This document shows, in pieces, positions 30,447 through 38,061 of a stretch of 50,132 bases of DNA (positions are counted from its first letter, which is position 1; every line of letters begins with the position of its first letter). This stretch comes from a virus: positions 1 to 50,132 of the IMG/VR virus record IMGVR_UViG_3300044838_000066; one strand, given 5' to 3'. Made by a program: the position numbers and the translations under genes. Under the pieces are notes generated by a model that saw nothing but the letters and a program-made list of their open reading frames with translations, made no database searches and was not told where the DNA came from.

Positions 30447-31499
30447 ATGTCGCTGCTTCTGCTTTTTAATTCTGGCATTGCCGCTATCAGCGGAACAGCC
30501 GCGACGCGCCAAGATGACCAGCGCGTGGCGGCTTCCGGGAGCGAGATATTTTCCGCTAGTGCGGCAACGCGCCAGGATGACCAAAGGGTATCGAGTGCTG
30601 GTGCGATTGGAGAGATAGGAACCGGCGCAACCTCTCAAGATCACCAAAGAATAGCAGCGAGCGGCGTCGAGACGTTCATAGGCAGCGCATCGACAATCCA
30701 AGATCATCAGCGCGTATCGACATCGGGAAGCGAAGTCTTTGTCGGCACTGGCGCGATGCGACAGGACGAACAGCGCGTATCCGGCATTGGTCACGAAGCG
30801 TTCACCGGCAGCGGCGCGAGCATACAAGCGGAGCAAGTCGTTTCGGCTCCTGGCGAGGTCGGAGAACAGGGTACGGCAGCGACGACGCAGGCGCCCCAGG
30901 TTATCTCCGCGAGCGCGCTACAGTCGTTCATCGCGGCGGGCGCAAGCGCCCAGGATGCGCAAACTGTCGCGGCGATCGGGATCGAGGCATTCGATGGGCT
31001 AGGCGCAAGCGTGCAAGTCCCGCAGGCAATATCGGGCATCGGCGACCTCATAGAGAGCGGCACGGCGACGATCGCACAGGATGCGCAGATCGTGACCGCA
31101 TCGGGCGTCATCGGCGAGCATGGCACCGCGAACGCCGCCCAGGACGATCAGACGGTCTCCGCAACCGGCACCATGCAACCGCTTGGACTTGGCCGCGCGA
31201 TCAATATAGATGCGGGCGGCTTCGATATGATGGGTTGCACTGCGACGCTCATCGCCGCCCCCGGCCCCTTCGACGCGCAAGGCGAACCGATACGCTTGAC
31301 GCCCGTGGGTATCTTCAATAGCGGCCTTACTGCCGTCTATCGCGAGGTCGCCGACGAATTCGCGATCGGCGGAGAATGGTCGCTCCAACTTGAAGCTTTG
31401 ACCGCGACCGGCGATATGTACACCTCAGCGCCCGGCCAGGTCTTTTTTCCGAGAATTCTGGAAACTCAAGAAGAACTTGAAGGAGCACTAAGTGGCTAA
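30447..31499 (+). CDS. Eleven-repeat QDxQ protein with C-terminal BppU-like domain
   Basis: A 350-residue protein. After a hydrophobic start (MSLLLLFNSGIAAISG), residues about 16-246 are eleven consecutive 21-residue units, consensus GTAATxQDDQRVxASGxExFx. Invariant or near-invariant positions are the first Gln, the second Gln, the hydrophobic after it and a Gly. A 95-residue C-terminal domain follows, homologous to 28013-28309. It is a likely virion stalk. The repeat is dispersed in four other proteins. Confidence 0.8.
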   Translation: MSLLLLFNSGIAAISGTAATRQDDQRVAASGSEIFSASAATRQDDQRVSSAGAIGEIGTGATSQDHQRIAASGVETFIGSASTIQDHQRVSTSGSEVFVGTGAMRQDEQRVSGIGHEAFTGSGASIQAEQVVSAPGEVGEQGTAATTQAPQVISASALQSFIAAGASAQDAQTVAAIGIEAFDGLGASVQVPQAISGIGDLIESGTATIAQDAQIVTASGVIGEHGTANAAQDDQTVSATGTMQPLGLGRAINIDAGGFDMMGCTATLIAAPGPFDAQGEPIRLTPVGIFNSGLTAVYREVADEFAIGGEWSLQLEALTATGDMYTSAPGQVFFPRILETQEELEGALSG

Positions 31500-31896
31500 T
31501 ATCATTAACTTGTCCGACCTGGCGGCAAACACCGAGGCGAACGCCTTTGCGCCGCTCTTGAACGCGGGCCTCATTGAGATTTTCACCGGCACGCAGCCTG
31601 CGAACGCGAACACGGCACTTAGCGGCAATACGTTGCTTGCTACCTTGACCTTCGCGAATCCGGCATTTGCGACGGCCGTCGCTAGTGTTATCACGGCGAA
31701 TGCGATCGCGAGCGGAACGGCAGTAGCGACGGGCACGGCGACATTCGCGCGCCTGTACAAGAGCGACGGAACGACGGTCGTAGGTGATATAGCGGTCGGT
31801 ACGAGCGGTGCGGGCCTCAATCTCAATACGACGAGCATTGTCACGGGCGGATTAGTGTCGGTCACAAGTTACACCCATACGGTTACGGAGACTTAG
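31492..31896 (+). CDS. Phage virion protein, fibre accessory type (134 aa)
   Basis: GTG start overlapping the previous gene by 8 bases. Beta-rich, with LLNAGLIEIFTGTQPANANT, LLATLTFANPAF, ATFARLYKSDGTTVVGDI and a Thr/Ser-rich end. It resembles small conserved proteins of fibre clusters. Role unknown. Confidence 0.65.
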   Translation: MANIINLSDLAANTEANAFAPLLNAGLIEIFTGTQPANANTALSGNTLLATLTFANPAFATAVASVITANAIASGTAVATGTATFARLYKSDGTTVVGDIAVGTSGAGLNLNTTSIVTGGLVSVTSYTHTVTET

Positions 31897-31950
31897 TAGG
31901 TAGTATAGCGAGCGGTATTTATTCTCCATAAGCGCTAGAGGCGGGGAGCT

Positions 31951-33228
31951 ATGAGCATTCAAGCCGAGCAAGCCGTCTCAGGCGTCGGCGTCGTTGAGGC
32001 GCGTGGTACGGGCGCGTCGACACAGGCGGAGCAAACGGTTCTGAGTGCTGGCGGTGAGCCTTACGGGGCGACGCGCCAGGACGATCAGCGCGTATCGGCA
32101 AGCGGCACTACAGGTCAGACGGGCACCGGCGACACGGCGCAGGCTCCGCAGACGGCCGGCAGCGTCGCCGCGGTCGGCGTTAGTGGTACTGCCGCGATCG
32201 CGCAGGACGATCAGCGTCTTTCCGCGTCCGGCGTAACGACATCGGCAGGCACGGTTCAGCGATCCCAGGCCGTCGCCGGCGTTGGCTTCGTAAGCTCATC
32301 CTCATCGGCGCAAGGCGCGCAGACGGTCGCCGCATCGGGCACCTTCGAAACTGTCGGCGGCGTCGGCGCGACGACGCAGGGCGAGCAAATCGTCGTTGCG
32401 CGCGGATTCGAGACGTTCACCGGCACGGGATCATCGACGCAGGACGAGCAGCGTATTGCATCTTCCGGGCAACTGCTCATCAGCGGCAGCGCGGCAACCT
32501 CGCAGGACGCGCAGCATGTCGCCGCTGCCGGAATTGAAGCGTTTCGCGGGGTAGGCGCAAGCGCCCAGGCGGAGCAGACGGTATCGGCAACAGGGGCCGG
32601 CTATCGGTTCAATACCGGCCCCGCAGCGCCGGTTCAGGCACCCCAGGCCGTTACCGCCGCCGGGGTCTTCGTCGCGCCAAGCGGACCCGCGACTCCCGCG
32701 CAGGCACCGCAAGTAGCCAGTGGCACCGGCTCATTCACGATCAGGGGCACCGCCTCGCCGCGCCAGGATAGGCAGCGGGTATCGGCAAGGGCCGTCCAAA
32801 CGCTCCCAGGCGTCTCATCAATCGCGCAAACGCCCCAAACTACACGCGCCCTCGGCAACGTCGCCGGGCCTCCGGTAACGGGCACGGGAGCATCGTCGCA
32901 GGATGCTCAGACCGCATCGGGCAGCGGCAATCTGCGGTATGCGGCAGTGGGCGATTCCACGCAAGCCCCGCAAACCGCGATCGGCTCAGGCGCACTCACC
33001 ATAGTTGCACGTGGAACATCGACGCAGGCCCCGCAGACGGCTTCCGGGATCGGCCAAACCTTCGCGGGCGTCGGCGCTAGCTCCCAAGCGACGCAGACAG
33101 CGAAGGGCACCGGCAACATGGGCGAAGTCGTCTGCGTTCGCCTGCCGATCATGGCGATTACCCGAATCACGCTGCCGATTACACCGCCGCACGAATGCCC
33201 ACGCAATGTGACGTTATCGCGTGGCTAG
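31951..33228 (+). CDS. QDxQ/QAxQ repeat protein with about 19 units
   Basis: A 425-residue protein with GGGGAG before the ATG. It consists almost wholly of 18-24-residue units such as GTGASTQAEQTV and GSAATSQDAQHVAAAG, with more length variation than in 30447-31499. A short unique end (CVRLPIMAITRITLPI) has no repeat. The regular hydrophobic/Gln/Gly spacing suggests a beta-solenoid or extended fibre. A terminator follows. Confidence 0.8.
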   Translation: MSIQAEQAVSGVGVVEARGTGASTQAEQTVLSAGGEPYGATRQDDQRVSASGTTGQTGTGDTAQAPQTAGSVAAVGVSGTAAIAQDDQRLSASGVTTSAGTVQRSQAVAGVGFVSSSSSAQGAQTVAASGTFETVGGVGATTQGEQIVVARGFETFTGTGSSTQDEQRIASSGQLLISGSAATSQDAQHVAAAGIEAFRGVGASAQAEQTVSATGAGYRFNTGPAAPVQAPQAVTAAGVFVAPSGPATPAQAPQVASGTGSFTIRGTASPRQDRQRVSARAVQTLPGVSSIAQTPQTTRALGNVAGPPVTGTGASSQDAQTASGSGNLRYAAVGDSTQAPQTAIGSGALTIVARGTSTQAPQTASGIGQTFAGVGASSQATQTAKGTGNMGEVVCVRLPIMAITRITLPITPPHECPRNVTLSRG

Positions 33229-33263
33229 CTCGTCAAGGCGAGCGTAGGGAGTAGCAAGAACAC

Positions 33264-33293
33264 AAAAAGCGGCGCGTTGAACGCCGCTTTTTT
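33264..33293. terminator. Terminator after the repeat-protein cluster
   Basis: AAAAAGCGGCG pairs with CGCCGCTTTTT around CGTTGAA, with further T; a strong hairpin with A- and T-runs, so possibly bidirectional. The next ATG is only 24 bases on. Confidence 0.85.
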
Positions 33294-33317
33294 ACTCGTC
33301 TCCGGCACGGAGAACAC

Positions 33318-33983
33318 ATGAAACCTACCACGGCAACGAGTGCCGGTCCTACAACTTCTTCCCGGTTCGCGCATCTCGGCGACGACATGTACGGGATGCT
33401 CCCCGTCGCATGGGCTCCAAAGATGCGCGGACTGAAGGTTATCGTCTTCTGGATTCTTTGCGCACATGCCAATGAGGACGGCATATGCTTTCCGAGCCGG
33501 AAAACGATAGCGCGATTAGCGGGAATCCATGTAAGTCACGTTACGCCGGCTCTTCGAGAACTTGAGGCGATGGGGGCGATTGAGACTGCGCCCGCCGTAG
33601 GGCACTCCTCGCATTATCGCATCATGCCTCCCCCTCCATATAAGGTATCATCTAATTCAGATAAGACCCCTCCATGTGAGGTGTTATCCGAATTAGATAA
33701 CACAGTCTTACCTGATTTAGATAAGGGGGTGTTATCCGAATCAGGTAAGGGGGGCTTATCTGAATCAGATAACCATAACAGACCAGGTAACATACCTATG
33801 GACATATTTTTTAACAAACCAGCCGACGCGCCCAAAAAAAACGGAGAGAATCCTGTGGAAAAACGAAATGACGACCGCTTACGCGCGATTCCCAAACCGC
33901 CGAAGCCGACGCAGCCCCTCAATGCCGAAGCCGTCGCCCGCGCGAACGCGATACGCACCGGACAGATGAAAGGCACCGCCTAA
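33318..33983 (+). CDS. Winged-helix replication-initiator-like protein with intragenic iterons
   Basis: A 221-residue protein with GGAG upstream. Residues about 28-105 match the HTH_36 class: WAPKMRGLKVIVFWILCAHA, GICFPSRKTIARLAGIHVSH, VTPALRELEAMGAIE. Such domains occur in plasmid and phage replication initiators. Residues about 110-152 are an 8-residue repeat (VLSELDNT, VLPDLDKG, VLSESGKG, GLSESDNH) created by five DNA palindromes. The C-terminus is basic and Pro-rich. It stands alone between two terminators in the virion region, so it is a separate unit. Confidence 0.7.
   Translation: MKPTTATSAGPTTSSRFAHLGDDMYGMLPVAWAPKMRGLKVIVFWILCAHANEDGICFPSRKTIARLAGIHVSHVTPALRELEAMGAIETAPAVGHSSHYRIMPPPPYKVSSNSDKTPPCEVLSELDNTVLPDLDKGVLSESGKGGLSESDNHNRPGNIPMDIFFNKPADAPKKNGENPVEKRNDDRLRAIPKPPKPTQPLNAEAVARANAIRTGQMKGTA
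33648..33772. repeat. Five 17-bp palindromic iterons
   Basis: Consensus TTATCTGAATCAGATAA at 33648, 33684, 33708, 33732 and 33756, spaced 36, 24, 24 and 24. Copy 2 extends to 8-bp arms (GTGTTATC/GATAACAC, 33681-33703). Each unit is a near-perfect dyad. They lie in the coding region of the HTH gene. A candidate origin or autoregulatory array. Confidence 0.75.
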
Positions 33984-33985
33984 CA

Positions 33986-34018
33986 AAAACCCCCGCGACT
34001 TGGCAGCACGGGGGTTTT
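33986..34018. terminator. Terminator after the HTH gene
   Basis: AAAACCCCCG and CGGGGGTTTT form a 10-bp stem around a 13-base loop, with T after and A before. It isolates the HTH gene from the tail genes. Bases 34021-34166 hold an imperfect dyad (GAGAG-TACTTG-CTCTC) but no gene I trust. Confidence 0.8.
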
Positions 34019-34177
34019 CGCTTCTCGCTTTACCTGCAACCAGCTTTGATAATTGCAGATATGAGAGTACTTGCTCTCTCCCGATCCATTCCGCCCGCGC
34101 GGGCGCTTTCCTCAAGGGTAGCGCGTTCACGGGCGACGAAGGGCGCGTACGAAGTAGTTCCGTGCCGGAGGTGTACC

Positions 34178-34756
34178 ATCGCATCCCAAAACCCGTATGC
34201 GCCCAATCTATCGCTCGGACAGTATGCCAACGCCGGGAACGGAATTAGCGGGCAGCTTTTTCAAGGCGGCAATCAGGCGGTCGTAGCGACGGCTCTGAGC
34301 GCGGGCGTGCCGACGACGTACACCGGCGGACTTGTCCTTGCGAATCCGATCGCGAGCACCGTGAACCTGCGAATCCAAAAGGCGAAGGCATCGTTCATCG
34401 TCGCGCAGACGAACGCCGCGGTGATCGGCCTGGGTATCGGATTCTCCGCGACGGCGCTCGCAGGTACGCTTACCGCAGTCGCATCGCTCCCCGGAAATAA
34501 CGGCGCAACGCCCGCAGTCGCGCAGGGCCTGCTCTATTCATCCGCGAGCATTACGCTCCCCGCAGCGCCCTATCTCGCGCGCATTCTCGGCACCGTCAAT
34601 ACCGGCGCGCTCACGACGGGCGTAGCGAATCTTGGATTGGAAGCCGATCTTCAGGGCAGCATCATTCTTCCGCCGGGCGGATACGCTGTGTTTCTTAGCT
34701 CGGCGGCGGGCACGGCGTCATCGTTCTTCGGATCGTTTGTTTGGGTTGAGGCGTAA
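34178..34756 (+). CDS. Virion protein with apparent ATC start
   Basis: The frame reads IASQNPYAPNLSLGQYANAG onward, a Gly/Ala/Thr-rich beta protein of about 193 residues ending FGSFVWVEA. A perfect GGAGG (34167-34171) lies 6 bases before an in-frame ATC (34178). The open frame continues upstream to ATG 34061, but those residues are Arg/Ser-rich and unlike the rest. So initiation may use ATC, unless this base is an error. It precedes the tail sheath. Confidence 0.6.
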   Translation: MASQNPYAPNLSLGQYANAGNGISGQLFQGGNQAVVATALSAGVPTTYTGGLVLANPIASTVNLRIQKAKASFIVAQTNAAVIGLGIGFSATALAGTLTAVASLPGNNGATPAVAQGLLYSSASITLPAAPYLARILGTVNTGALTTGVANLGLEADLQGSIILPPGGYAVFLSSAAGTASSFFGSFVWVEA

Positions 34757-34762
34757 GAAGTA

Positions 34763-35863
34763 GTGCCTACCATTACGAGTCAAATCGTAACTGTAAACGC
34801 GATTGTAACCGAAGCGCCGACACCCTCGCAGCTTCAGCAGAGCGGCGCATTGGTATCGGTCGGCGGTACGACGCAAACGACGGGCACGTACACGTACTAC
34901 GGCACCCTCGCGGGCGTAATCGCGGCCCTGTCCTCCAGCGGCAACTTCGATGAGATTCAGGACATGGCGACAACGTTTTTCGCGCAGGGGAACGCCGTCG
35001 GCTTGTACGTCCTCGAACTCGGCGTCGAAGGCTCATCGGCGGCGGGGATAACCGCGCTCGGCTCGTGGATAACATCGAACCCAGGCATCTTTTACGCCTA
35101 CCTCACGCCCGCGGCATGGGACGCATCCGGCGCAGCGCTCAACACGCTTGCAGCGAACCACTCAAGCCCAACAGGGAAAACGTACTTCTTCGTCACGACG
35201 ACAAGCGCAACGATAAGCGCGTACGCGATAACGACGAAGGCCATATTCGCCACGGTTCCAAGCCCAACGGCAGCGGGAACCGAATTCCAAGCAGCCGCGT
35301 TTTTCTACCAATGGTTGTCGAATGCGCCGAGCGCAACGTCCCCGGCTCCGCCGATGGGATTCCGTTTTCTTTACGGCGTGACGCCCTGGGTACAAAACGG
35401 GAATCAAACGACGATCAATTCGATTCTCACTGCGTACGGGAACATCGTCGGGACAGGCGCCGAAGGCGGCATATCGACGGCGACGACCTTTCGCGGAACG
35501 ACAATGGACGGCGAGCAGGCCATGGGATGGTGGGCGATCGATTGGGTGCAAATCCAAGCGAAGCAGCAGCTCGCAGCCGCGATCATCGACGGAAGCAATG
35601 AAAACCCGCCGCTGTACTACAACCAAAACGGCATAAACCGTTTGCTCGCGATCCTAACAGACATCGGCAGCACGGGCATATCGTACGGGCTCTTGCAGGC
35701 CGCGACGTTCGCAGCCGTGCCGTTCGCGACGTACATCGCGCAGAATCCGGGGAACTACCCTGCCGGAATCTACAACGGCTTCAGCGCGACGGTAACGCCG
35801 CAGTACGGATTCGAGCAGATCGTCTTCAATGTTGACGCCCTATCGTTTGGGAGTGGCGCGTAA
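34763..35863 (+). CDS. Contractile tail sheath protein, DUF3383 type
   Basis: A 366-residue protein from GTG. DUF3383-like segments: TQTTGTYTYYGTLAGVIAAL, VLELGVEG, NPGIFYAYLTPAAWD, TPWVQNGNQ and NGFSATVTPQYGFEQIVFNV. It polymerises around the tube and contracts on infection. It is followed by the tube gene with one-base overlap (TAATG), the standard order, and defines the phage as a myovirus. Confidence 0.85.
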   Translation: MPTITSQIVTVNAIVTEAPTPSQLQQSGALVSVGGTTQTTGTYTYYGTLAGVIAALSSSGNFDEIQDMATTFFAQGNAVGLYVLELGVEGSSAAGITALGSWITSNPGIFYAYLTPAAWDASGAALNTLAANHSSPTGKTYFFVTTTSATISAYAITTKAIFATVPSPTAAGTEFQAAAFFYQWLSNAPSATSPAPPMGFRFLYGVTPWVQNGNQTTINSILTAYGNIVGTGAEGGISTATTFRGTTMDGEQAMGWWAIDWVQIQAKQQLAAAIIDGSNENPPLYYNQNGINRLLAILTDIGSTGISYGLLQAATFAAVPFATYIAQNPGNYPAGIYNGFSATVTPQYGFEQIVFNVDALSFGSGA

Positions 35864-36306
35864 TGTTTAATCCACAGATCAGACAGGGCGTACTCAATCG
35901 CGTAATCGTCTCCGTAGTTGTGACGAACTTTCCGCAACTGAGCCTTACCGCTCCGTTCATGGCGAAGTCGATGGCGCAACTCGACTTCGACGAAGACGCC
36001 GTGGATCAGATCGGCACCGCGACGGGCATCGTGAATTCTCCGCATCCCTACGTCATGGCGACCCTCACCGCAAATTTGCTTCGCAGTCAACCAATCGCCG
36101 CCGCGTACATCGCGCAATGGCAATTAAACGCGATTCTCGGCTCCGTAACGGTGTACCCGGATTCCGACGTATTCCCGCCGATTACGCTTGTGAATTGCTC
36201 GCTATTACGACCGACACCAGGGCCGTACGACGGCCAGGATCCAACGGTGAAGACAACGATCAAGGGCGTTTTCTATACCAATAGCATCATGTGGAGCGGC
36301 TTGTAG
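35863..36306 (+). CDS. Tail tube protein
   Basis: A 147-residue protein starting MFNPQIRQGVLNRVIVSVVV. Mid features are LTAPFMAKSMAQLDFDEDAV, then PYVMATLTANLLRSQ and TIKGVFYTNSIMWSGL. Its size and place directly behind the sheath fit the inner tube subunit. Confidence 0.8.
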   Translation: MFNPQIRQGVLNRVIVSVVVTNFPQLSLTAPFMAKSMAQLDFDEDAVDQIGTATGIVNSPHPYVMATLTANLLRSQPIAAAYIAQWQLNAILGSVTVYPDSDVFPPITLVNCSLLRPTPGPYDGQDPTVKTTIKGVFYTNSIMWSGL

Positions 36307-36309
36307 CGT

Positions 36310-36888
36310 TTGCAAATCAATAACGCGCTGAATCTCGTTCTCCCGATTCGGTATGACGACAAGGGAGAACCGAATATATACGCCTACCATTCCCCGATCT
36401 CGACTGAAGTCTTCACCGCGAACTACCGCATCCTCGTAGCGGCGAATGCGGCGATATGGCAGCGCGGATCGAATTACGCGGCGGCATGCGCGAGCACGGC
36501 GAACCTCGCGCTTCTTGACGCGGCAACGGCAGACGCGCAAGAACGCGGAATCGACAGCCAAGGCCCGGCGTTTCTCGCGCAGATAAAACGGCTCACATAC
36601 GTTCTTGCTCCCGGCGCGAACGGATACGAACAACTGCCGGTAGACATTGCCATTACGCGCGATATCATCGACGCCGCCGATTGGAACGAGGCTGAAAGTT
36701 CCATAGTATTTTTTTTCTTGGGATATGCCCTACTCCCAAGAGCAGCACGCAAGGTCCGCTGTACCCTAATCGCATCAGCCTTGAATGGATCGACAGCCTC
36801 TGCGCTGCCGCTAGAGTGGATTCAATCTTTGCCCGCTGCGATACCGGCGAGCGATACGCCGGAGATTCTGTCCTCGCAGCTGTCCTGA
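36310..36888 (+). CDS. Tail assembly chaperone, zero-frame product
   Basis: A 192-residue protein from TTG. Residues 1-136 are well-formed (NLVLPIRYDDKGEPNIYAYH, RILVAANAAIWQRGSNYA). After the T8C run at 36709-36717 the frame turns into unlikely sequence (VRCTLIASALNGSTAS) and stops at 36888, while the -1 frame continues as good protein to 37025. Position between tube and tape measure is that of gpG. Confidence 0.75.
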   Translation: MQINNALNLVLPIRYDDKGEPNIYAYHSPISTEVFTANYRILVAANAAIWQRGSNYAAACASTANLALLDAATADAQERGIDSQGPAFLAQIKRLTYVLAPGANGYEQLPVDIAITRDIIDAADWNEAESSIVFFFLGYALLPRAARKVRCTLIASALNGSTASALPLEWIQSLPAAIPASDTPEILSSQLS

Positions 36889-37025
36889 ATTGGGTCATCG
36901 GCGCAGGCTTCGCCGAGGTCTTCTCGCGGCATGGAATAGATCAATTCAATTCCGCGCACGCATACCGTAATCGCCACATCCTAGAGCTAACGCGCGGGCT
37001 CAAAGGGCTAGTTGGCGGTTCTTAA
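36310..37025 (+). CDS. Tail assembly chaperone, -1 frameshift fusion
   Basis: Slippage at T TTT TTC would join 136 zero-frame residues to 102 residues read in the -1 frame: LGICPTPKSSTQGPLYPNRI, SLEWIDSLCAAARVDSIFAR, then VLNWVIGAGFAEVFSRHGID, ending GLVGGS. The product, about 238 residues, is the gpGT-type fusion that binds the tape measure. The homology of the process is established in tailed phages; this instance is inferred from the frames. Confidence 0.7.
36711..36717 (+). promoter_or_regulatory. Slippery heptamer T TTT TTC
   Basis: The heptamer lies in an 8-T run, with zero-frame codons TTT-TTC over X-XXY-YYZ. A -1 step leads into 102 open codons. A homopolymer indel error is the alternative explanation. 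Confidence 0.7.
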
Positions 37026-37285
37026 CTGGATATGCGCATTGAATGCCGCGAAACGTAATCGCAATACGAACCGCCCACAACCAATGCAACGCCTAAGATC
37101 AAGTAAAGCGTAGCGGGCGGGCTATCCACAAAGAATGCAATAACGGACAAAATAAACACTGGGAAAGCCGCCCATTTCAGCAGCGTTCCGAATGCGCCGA
37201 GAATGAACGAACCCGCAAGGGAAGATTGCTTAGGGGTATTATTATCCGGGATGCGGACGGCATGGATCGTTTGATCGCTGTTCAT
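37022..37285 (-). CDS. Two-pass membrane protein, reverse single gene
   Basis: An 87-residue protein. It has a polar N-terminus, then two membrane segments (ILGAFGTLLKWAAFPVFILS and ATLYLILGVALVVGGSY) and a short basic tail. It overlaps the chaperone stop by 4 bases from the opposite strand. A lone reverse gene in the tail module suggests cargo, such as an exclusion protein; unproven. Confidence 0.7.
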   Translation of the reverse strand: MNSDQTIHAVRIPDNNTPKQSSLAGSFILGAFGTLLKWAAFPVFILSVIAFFVDSPPATLYLILGVALVVGGSYCDYVSRHSMRISS

Positions 37286-37545
37286 TTAGGTCGCCTTATA
37301 GAGAGAGTTTGCTCTGGTAGTATATGCCAATAATCCTTAGAACCGCTGATAGGAAGCACACTCTTTACACGTCTTACGGTTGCATTGCCTTACAATGTTA
37401 CCGTTAACAGAAATTAACGGAAATTAACGCCGCGTTTTCGGAGGGAAAAGCCGAACCTCGCGCAAGCGAAAAGGCAGAGCCGAACGCACCGAGCGGGCGT
37501 CCTAACGGGCGTGCTATCCCTCCTGCGCGGTACAAAGAATTGCAA

Positions 37546-37581
37546 AGAAAAAACCCGACATGCCTTGCGGCGCATCGGGTT
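37546..37581 (-). terminator. Reverse-strand terminator in the gap
   Basis: AACCCGA (37552-37558) pairs with TCGGGTT (37575-37581), with inner GCGCC/GGC pairing; reading leftwards, six or more T follow. No reverse protein gene upstream is convincing, so it may end a small RNA. Confidence 0.6.
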
Positions 37582-37612
37582 CCCTCACGACATTTGGGAA
37601 CGTCTGAGGGGT
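37546..37612 (-). ncRNA. Candidate small reverse-strand RNA with terminator
   Basis: On the reverse strand GATACAATATA (near 37618-37628) resembles a -10. It is followed by CCCTCA...TGAGGG and GTTCCC...GGGAAC pairings, then AACCCGA/TCGGGTT and a T-run. The product would be about 65-70 nt. No family recognised. Confidence 0.35.
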
Positions 37613-38061
37613 ATATTGTATCATCGCCGGGACGGCTTCCTAGCAATACGAGCAGCTATGGGCGCACAAGGTCCCTCGGACATCCGCTGATGCGCAAGCC
37701 AATGCGCTTCCCCCGTCGCTCGACGTAGCGGACCGAATCGAGAAACCCCGACCGGCCTAACCGGCTCGGTAGTCGATCCCGGCCCAACGGGTGCGCCAAG
37801 CTCGAATCAAGCGAGGCGTAGCGCTGGTGCAGATGAACACGTCGTTCCTTGAACGCGCGACGAGCATTTGCCACCTGACCCCTGCAAGCAACGTACAGCC
37901 AACCGCCGTTGCGCCTGAGCAGGGAATGACGATTCCTTCCGAAGCGATGGCGACGGAGACAGAAGTCATAAGGGTTCCGTGAGAGCGGCACCTTTATGCC
38001 ACAACCTCGCTCATGCTCAAGAGATGAGGGCTCCTTGTGCGCACGTGCGAAACGGTAATCC

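Larger units (their letters stand above)
37286..38061. other. 776-bp region without a convincing gene
   Basis: Short ORFs exist on both strands but none has good start, context or composition. TTAAC is repeated at 37404, 37414 and 37424 (10-bp spacing). The stretch 37546-37630 on the reverse strand looks like a small RNA unit. A frame at about 37430-37727 has HNH-flavoured words (SEGYIVSSPGRL) but no ATG and is probably decayed or chance. Confidence 0.5.

Noticed and set aside
30447-33228. Diversity-generating retroelement or variable cassette
   Set aside because: No reverse transcriptase, template repeat or adenine-biased variation is visible; differences are spread over all bases.
33648-33772. 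CRISPR array
   Set aside because: Units are near-palindromic 17-mers with spacers of 7-19 bp, inside an open reading frame and without cas genes.
37430-37727. HNH/NUMOD-type homing endonuclease
   Set aside because: A few words (SEGYIVSSPGRL) recall NUMOD4, but there is no ATG, no HNH core and the frame breaks; at most a remnant.
37740-37800. tRNA-like segment
   Set aside because: GC-rich stems and a TCGATCCC string exist but no complete cloverleaf, anticodon arm or proper T-loop could be drawn.
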